From Betaproteobacteria bacterium (GTDB taxonomy: Bacteria > Pseudomonadota > Gammaproteobacteria > Burkholderiales > Burkholderiaceae): 5,667 nt of DNA. The stretch lies in NCBI GenBank assembly GCA_018969885.1, contig JAGWXN010000218.1, positions 1 to 5,667 of the forward strand. The letters are read 5' to 3'. Position 1 is the first letter of the stretch. Every line of letters starts with the position of its first letter. The notes under the pieces are model-generated. The model ran no database searches and was not told the origin of the DNA. It saw nothing but the letters and a program-made list of their open reading frames with translations. Positions 1 through 5,667 of the stretch are shown in pieces. The position numbers and the translations under genes are program-made.

Positions 1-8
1 GATGACAT
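1..8 (-). CDS. Possible start of a divergent gene cut by the left edge
   Basis: On the minus strand an ATG lies at 8-6. It is preceded by AGGA (complement of 15-18) with a 6-nt spacer, which is a reasonable ribosome-binding arrangement. Only two codons (Met-Ser) and part of a third are visible, so nothing can be said about the product. The reading is attractive because 9-182 would then be an intergenic region between divergent genes, a usual place for a regulator beside a Bug receptor gene. An ATG with a short purine run also arises easily by chance. Confidence 0.27.
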
Positions 9-103
9 AACAAATCCTGGTCTGACTTGCGCGTAGAAACCTGGGTGGGTGATCTCGCCGGGGGCAATCGCAGTCTATTCGCTGGGCCCCCCCAAAAGAT
101 CGC

Positions 104-119
104 ATAGTATTTCCACTAT
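104..119. promoter_or_regulatory. AT-rich inverted repeat upstream of the first Bug gene, possible operator
   Basis: The arms ATAGT (104-108) and ACTAT (115-119) are perfect inverted copies separated by 6 nt. They sit in a short AT-rich island in otherwise GC-rich DNA, about 64 nt before the ATG at 183. The position suits a regulator site or a promoter core, and TAGTAT (105-110) could serve as a -10 element. I find no matching -35 hexamer at normal spacing, and 5-bp arms can occur by chance. The rest of 1-182 holds a C7 run (87-93) and nothing else I can interpret. Confidence 0.22.
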
Positions 120-170
120 ACCCCGCGTGGAACGTAGCAGTCTGGTCGGGGACTGAAGCCAATCCATCCC

Positions 171-175
171 AGGGA
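171..175 (+). promoter_or_regulatory. Ribosome-binding site of the first Bug gene
   Basis: AGGGA lies 7 nt before the ATG at 183. This is a moderate Shine-Dalgarno match at ideal spacing. It supports that ATG as the start, and the start in turn gives a complete signal peptide. Confidence 0.6.
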
Positions 176-182
176 ATCAAGC

Positions 183-1166
183 ATGCGAAGCGGTCATTTG
201 TGGTGGGCGTTGTTGTTCGGAATGATTTCAGCCGGGCCGCTCGCGGCTCAGTCCGAAGCGCCAACTTTTCCGTCCAAGCCGGTTCGGATCATCGTACCGT
301 ATACCGCCGGTGGCGGCACCGACACGGTGGCGCGCGGTCTCGCGCAGCACCTCTCCGAGCAGTGGGGGCAGCCCGTCATCGTGGAGAACCGTCCGGGTGC
401 GGCAACCATGATCGGCGCGGAAGCGGCAGCGAAGGCTCCGCCGGATGGCCACACCCTACTGTTCTCAGACAGCGCAACCTTTGTGATCAATCCCCATCTC
501 AGCCGCAAAATGCCCTATCGGCCCCTGGTGGATTTTGCCCCCATCACGCTGGTGGTGAGGCTTGCACCGGTGGTAGCGGTATCGGCGACGCTACCCGTCA
601 GCACGCTGAGCGAATTCATCGCCTACTCGAAGACACAATCCGGAAAGCTGAGCTATGCGTCGTTTGGCGCCGGCTCCTATCCCCATGTTGTTTCGGAGCA
701 GCTCAAGCGCATGGCGGGCATCGACCTGATCCATGTTCCCTACAAGGGATCCGCCGCTGCGGTCACCGACATGCTGGGCGGGCAACTCTCGATGCTGATC
801 GTGACGCTGAGTGTGTTTGAACAGCATGAAAAGACGGGCCGAATTCGTGTGCTGGCGGCGGCCACCGAGCGCCGCCTCAGCTTGCGGCCGGATTTGCCGA
901 CGGTGGCGGAGGCCGGCGTGCCGGGCTATGCGGTAAGCGTCTGGTTTGGGCTGGCAGCGCCAGCAGCCACCGCAGAGCCGGTTTTGGAGCGGATACACGC
1001 CGACGTATCTCGAATCCTCACCAACCCTGCCTACCTTGAGCGCTACGTCACGGCGCTATCGCTCGAACCCGGCGGTATGTCGCGTGCGGCGTTCGCGCAA
1101 TTGCTGAAAGAAGAGGATGCGCGGTGGGGGCAGCTTGTGCGGGACTCCGGCGCGCGAATCGACTAA
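183..1166 (+). CDS. Bug/TctC-family periplasmic solute-binding receptor (tripartite tricarboxylate transporter type)
   Basis: This 327-residue protein has the usual length of Bug receptors, which capture small carboxylates or related solutes in the periplasm, in some cases for TctA/TctB membrane subunits. Residues 1-22 form an export signal: Arg2, a hydrophobic stretch 5-20, and a likely cut after LAA. The mature protein opens with the family block PSKPVRIIVPYTAGGGTD (30-47), whose Gly-rich loop helps form the ligand pocket. It continues with VIVENRPGAA (65-74), PPDGHTLL (86-93), LIHVPYKGSAAAVTDMLGGQ (182-201), LPTVAEAGVPGY (238-249) and WFGLAAPA (254-261). The ligand cannot be deduced from sequence. 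No membrane subunit gene is nearby, as is common for the many orphan Bug genes of Burkholderiales. It converges on dgoK with 36 nt between stop codons and is probably transcribed alone from the 1-182 region. The family call is firm; any substrate would be a guess. Confidence 0.95.
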   Translation: MRSGHLWWALLFGMISAGPLAAQSEAPTFPSKPVRIIVPYTAGGGTDTVARGLAQHLSEQWGQPVIVENRPGAATMIGAEAAAKAPPDGHTLLFSDSATFVINPHLSRKMPYRPLVDFAPITLVVRLAPVVAVSATLPVSTLSEFIAYSKTQSGKLSYASFGAGSYPHVVSEQLKRMAGIDLIHVPYKGSAAAVTDMLGGQLSMLIVTLSVFEQHEKTGRIRVLAAATERRLSLRPDLPTVAEAGVPGYAVSVWFGLAAPAATAEPVLERIHADVSRILTNPAYLERYVTALSLEPGGMSRAAFAQLLKEEDARWGQLVRDSGARID

Positions 1167-1186
1167 CAGTGCGTCAGTACGCACTG
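1167..1186. terminator. Perfect 8-bp hairpin between convergent genes, likely bidirectional terminator
   Basis: The arms CAGTGCGT (1167-1174) and ACGCACTG (1179-1186) are exact reverse complements around the 4-nt loop CAGT. The left arm begins directly after the TAA of the Bug gene, and the repeat lies 16 nt beyond the dgoK stop on the other strand. The position is right for a terminator shared by two convergent genes. No real T-run follows on either side (CCTTC on the plus strand), so it may act weakly or mainly protect the mRNA 3' ends. Confidence 0.6.
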
Positions 1187-1202
1187 CCTTCAGATCGTGT
1201 CG

Positions 1203-2228
1203 TTAGCGATCCGGATTCAGCAGACCCGCCGCCTTGGCAATGCGCCAGGCGCCGCGGGCGGCGAGTGCGCCGTCCAGGGTGACGGATGGCTCGCCCGCCA
1301 TGGTCAGCACGGCAGCGTATCGCGCGCAAAGCGCCGGTTCCCCCACCAGGTGCACGCATGACGATGTCTTAGCCGCTGCGCTTTCGCCCGACCCAACGCG
1401 TTCATCGGCCGTAGCGGATCGCAGCGAGCCGTTGCGTTGCCCCGCAGCCACTTCCGCGCCGATCAGGAGCCCGGACAAATAGTCGGCCAGGGCATGCGGC
1501 TCGAGACGATTCATCAGGCCAGCGGTTCGCACTGAAAAGAGGAGCGTGCTGAGTGACTCGGGTGCGTGCAAGCCACGTGTCGCGCCGAGTTCGAATGCGT
1601 GAACTGAACCTTCGCCGTTCGCCATCAGCCTGCCAAGAATGCTGTGCTGCGAAAGCACCGCAAAGAGCTCGCCGGTCATCCAGGTGCGGCAGCCCAGGAT
1701 CGAGCCGGAGGGGCCACAACGAACCCATTTTGAATGCGTGCCGGGAAGGATGACGGTTGCGCCGTCGGGGAGATCGGCGCCCCACACTTGGGTCTCTTCG
1801 CCCCGCATGACGTCATCGACCGCGTCGGCTTGAGTCCCGTTCACGCACGCGATGCCAGGGATCAGATGTAATTCGCCCCCGTCATTCAGTCGTATCCTGG
1901 TGAGCGCGGCTGCGGCGGCAGCGGGGGTAGTGGGGGCTTGGAGGTAGGGCGCTTCAACCCAACCCTGGCGGCTCCCGATCATGCCGCTCGCGATCACCAC
2001 CATCGACGGATCGCGCAGCCAATCCGCGCAGAGTGCACGCAGCGTACCCTCAAACTGACCCGGTTGAACATTGAGAATGCCGGTTGGAGCGCTGCGCTGG
2101 GCAAGCGTCTCGCCTGTCTCGTCGAGGAGCAGGGCGCGCAGATTGGTGGTCCCCCAGTCAAGCGCGATCAGTCGCGCGGGGGGGGCGGCTGGGTCAGTCT
2201 GTTGCAGACGGGTCTGGGAGCGGCTCAT
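1203..2228 (-). CDS. dgoK: 2-dehydro-3-deoxygalactonokinase
   Basis: DgoK phosphorylates 2-dehydro-3-deoxy-D-galactonate with ATP to the 6-phosphate, which the aldolase DgoA then splits to pyruvate and glyceraldehyde 3-phosphate (De Ley-Doudoroff galactonate route, cytosol). Family marks are visible: the ATP-binding start LIALDWGTTNLRA (20-32), VVIASGMIGSRQGWVEAPYL (77-96), LIPGI (122-126), the catalytic-region block VILPGTHSKWV (159-169), TGELFAVLSQHSILGRL (185-201) and YLSGLLIGAEV (250-260). At 341 residues it is longer than the E. coli enzyme (about 290). Part of the excess is a low-complexity Ser/Ala/Gly-rich insert at about 264-291, just before VHLVGEPALCARYAAVL; a 19-residue N-terminal lead adds the rest. 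ATG 2228 is the only start before the first motif, but no clear Shine-Dalgarno precedes it. The gene follows panC by 36 nt on the same strand, an odd pairing; no dgoA, galactonate dehydratase or IclR/GntR regulator is in view. Confidence 0.92.
   Translation of the reverse strand: MSRSQTRLQQTDPAAPPARLIALDWGTTNLRALLLDETGETLAQRSAPTGILNVQPGQFEGTLRALCADWLRDPSMVVIASGMIGSRQGWVEAPYLQAPTTPAAAAAALTRIRLNDGGELHLIPGIACVNGTQADAVDDVMRGEETQVWGADLPDGATVILPGTHSKWVRCGPSGSILGCRTWMTGELFAVLSQHSILGRLMANGEGSVHAFELGATRGLHAPESLSTLLFSVRTAGLMNRLEPHALADYLSGLLIGAEVAAGQRNGSLRSATADERVGSGESAAAKTSSCVHLVGEPALCARYAAVLTMAGEPSVTLDGALAARGAWRIAKAAGLLNPDR
2178..2185. repeat. G8 homopolymer run inside the dgoK 5' end
   Basis: Eight consecutive G on the plus strand (C8 in the dgoK sense) cover codons of the A-A-P-P-A stretch near residues 15-18. 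Gain or loss of one base would shift the frame before the ATP-binding motif and abolish the enzyme. Runs of this length are near the lower limit for slippage-driven switching, so this may be only a product of high GC content. Confidence 0.5.
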
Positions 2229-2264
2229 TGAACGTCGGTGCGAATATAAATGGCGCGACTGTGA

Positions 2265-4664
<2,400 letters not shown>

Positions 4665-4676
4665 AGGCATGAAGAC

Positions 4677-4707
4677 CCCGTCTGCGCGGGCCGACCGTGC
4701 AGGCGGG
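4677..4707. terminator. 13-bp hairpin between sulfatase and second Bug gene, likely terminator
   Basis: The arms CCCGTCTGCGCGG (4677-4689) and CCGTGCAGGCGGG (4695-4707) pair over 13 positions around the loop GCCGA. Eleven pairs are Watson-Crick and two are T-G (4681/4703 and 4686/4698). The repeat starts 12 nt after the sulfatase stop and ends 10 nt from the Bug stop on the other strand. In minus-strand RNA the two wobbles become A-C mismatches, so the hairpin should be firmer for the sulfatase transcript. No T-run follows on either strand. Confidence 0.6.
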
Positions 4708-4717
4708 CTCCATACCG

Positions 4718-5667
4718 TCAATCCACCTTCGCGCCTGAGGCGCGGACCAGCGGCACCCACTTCGCAAGATCGTCACTCACGATCTTCGCAAATTGCGCCG
4801 GACTGATGGCGGACGCGAGCTCGAAGCCCTGCTGGGCGAGCCTTCCGCGGAGCGCTGGCTCATCGAGCACTTTGCCGATTTCACCATGCAGGCGTTCGAC
4901 GATGTCGGTGGGTGTGCCGGCACGGGAAACAAATCCAAACCAGGTGTTCACTTCATAGCCCTTCACGCCCAATTCGTCGAGCGTGGGGACATCGGGCAGA
5001 AGCGGGGACCGAGTGAGGCTGGTGACGGCCAGGGGCTTGAGCTTGTTATCGCGAATCTGGCTGATGACCGTGGGCGTATTGAAGAAGCCCATGTTCACCT
5101 CCGCTGACATCACCGCCAGGATGCCCTGGGGCGCCCCCTTGTACGGCACGTGAATCAGCTCGGTTCCTGTCATGCGCCCGAACAACACGCCCGACAAGTG
5201 ATGGCTCGTGCCGCTTCCGCCAGACGAGAAGGTGAGGGTACCGGGCTTGGCCTTAGCCTGGGCGATGACATCGGCCGGGCGGGACGCAGCCGCACCGGGC
5301 GGCACGATCATCACGTTGGAGACACCGCCAACAAAGCGGATGGTCGCGAAGTCTTTGATGGAGTCATAGCCCGGCTTTTCATAGAGCGCCTGGTTGAACA
5401 CCAGCGTGCCCTGCGACGCAAAGCTGATGGTGTAGCCATCAGGGGCTGACCGTGCAATCTCGGCCATGGCGATGGTGCCGCCTGCGCCCGGTTTGTTCTC
5501 CACCACCACCGGCTGACCTAAGGTCCGGGACAGCTCCGTGCCCACGGCACGGGAGATTATGTCGGCGGTACTGCCCGCGGCCAGCGGAACCAGCAAACGA
5601 ATTGGGCGGGTCGGCCAATTCTGCGCCATGGCTGAACCGGCGGATAGGGCTGCGAGCACGATCGCAA
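4718..5667 (-). CDS. Bug/TctC-family periplasmic solute-binding receptor, N-terminus beyond the window
   Basis: This is a second Bug receptor, read from the right edge to TGA at 4720-4718. The frame is open to the last base. The visible leader AIVLAALSAGSAMAQ is the hydrophobic core and cut site of a signal peptide, with the basic start missing. GTG 5659 would give a leader of only about 13 residues with no positive charge, so the true start is probably a little outside. Family blocks follow: WPTRPIRLLVPLAAGSTAD, with GS instead of the usual GG in the pocket loop; VVVENKPGAGGTIAMAEIARSAPDGYT; FSSGGSGTSHHLSG; LIHVPYKGAPQGILAVMSAEVNMGF; LPDVPTLDELGVKGYEVNTWFGF; and an end, VRASGAKVD, typical of the family. 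It differs throughout from the first Bug protein, so the two are not a recent local duplication. The ligand is unknown. Convergent with the sulfatase (53 nt between stops), it belongs to a transcript that starts outside the window. Confidence 0.94.
   Translation of the reverse strand, partial: AIVLAALSAGSAMAQNWPTRPIRLLVPLAAGSTADIISRAVGTELSRTLGQPVVVENKPGAGGTIAMAEIARSAPDGYTISFASQGTLVFNQALYEKPGYDSIKDFATIRFVGGVSNVMIVPPGAAASRPADVIAQAKAKPGTLTFSSGGSGTSHHLSGVLFGRMTGTELIHVPYKGAPQGILAVMSAEVNMGFFNTPTVISQIRDNKLKPLAVTSLTRSPLLPDVPTLDELGVKGYEVNTWFGFVSRAGTPTDIVERLHGEIGKVLDEPALRGRLAQQGFELASAISPAQFAKIVSDDLAKWVPLVRASGAKVD

Noticed and set aside
200..820. 206-residue plus-strand frame overlapping the first Bug gene
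   Set aside because: It is a shifted frame inside a well-supported gene. Its translation is rich in Arg, His and Gly with no domain, as expected for an out-of-frame reading of GC-rich DNA.
5657..5659. GTG at 5659 as the start of the second Bug protein
   Set aside because: It would leave a leader with no basic residue and a shortened hydrophobic core. The frame is open to the edge with more hydrophobic residues (Ala-Ile), so the start is more likely outside the window.

Overview
The window looks like chromosomal DNA of a GC-rich betaproteobacterium, most likely Burkholderiales. Two features suggest this. There are two solitary periplasmic receptors of the Bug/TctC family, which is greatly expanded in Bordetella, Achromobacter, Cupriavidus and their relatives. 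The pantothenate synthetase also carries the variant block [15 protein letters not shown], which I associate with that group. The exact genus cannot be read from the sequence.

Five protein genes fill almost all of the window. Left to right they are: (1) a complete Bug-family solute receptor, 183-1166, plus strand; (2) dgoK, 2-dehydro-3-deoxygalactonokinase, 1203-2228, minus strand; (3) panC, pantothenate synthetase, 2265-3104, minus strand, 36 nt upstream of dgoK and probably transcribed with it; (4) an S1-type formylglycine sulfatase without signal peptide, 3273-4664, plus strand, divergent from panC; (5) a second Bug receptor, 4718 to the right edge, minus strand, whose N-terminus lies outside the window. 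The leftmost 182 bases are non-coding upstream DNA. The first 8 bases may be the start of a divergent gene.

Both convergent junctions carry an inverted repeat that fits a shared terminator: a perfect 8-bp stem at 1167-1186 and a 13-bp stem with two G-T pairs at 4677-4707. The 168-bp panC/sulfatase spacer must hold two divergent promoters. It contains a strong GGAGG ribosome site that sets the sulfatase start at GTG 3273, and a tandem TTGGCGC heptamer with 10-bp period.

Functionally, panC is housekeeping (vitamin B5/CoA synthesis). The other genes point to acquisition and breakdown of organic acids or sugar acids: periplasmic carboxylate receptors, a kinase of the De Ley-Doudoroff galactonate route, and a cytosolic sulfatase that could remove sulfate esters. 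No partner genes are visible (dgoA aldolase, TctA/TctB membrane subunits, formylglycine-generating enzyme, regulator), so a joint pathway remains a hypothesis. I see no RNA gene, insertion sequence, CRISPR array or evidently new multi-gene system; the region looks like ordinary Burkholderiales accessory-metabolism DNA.
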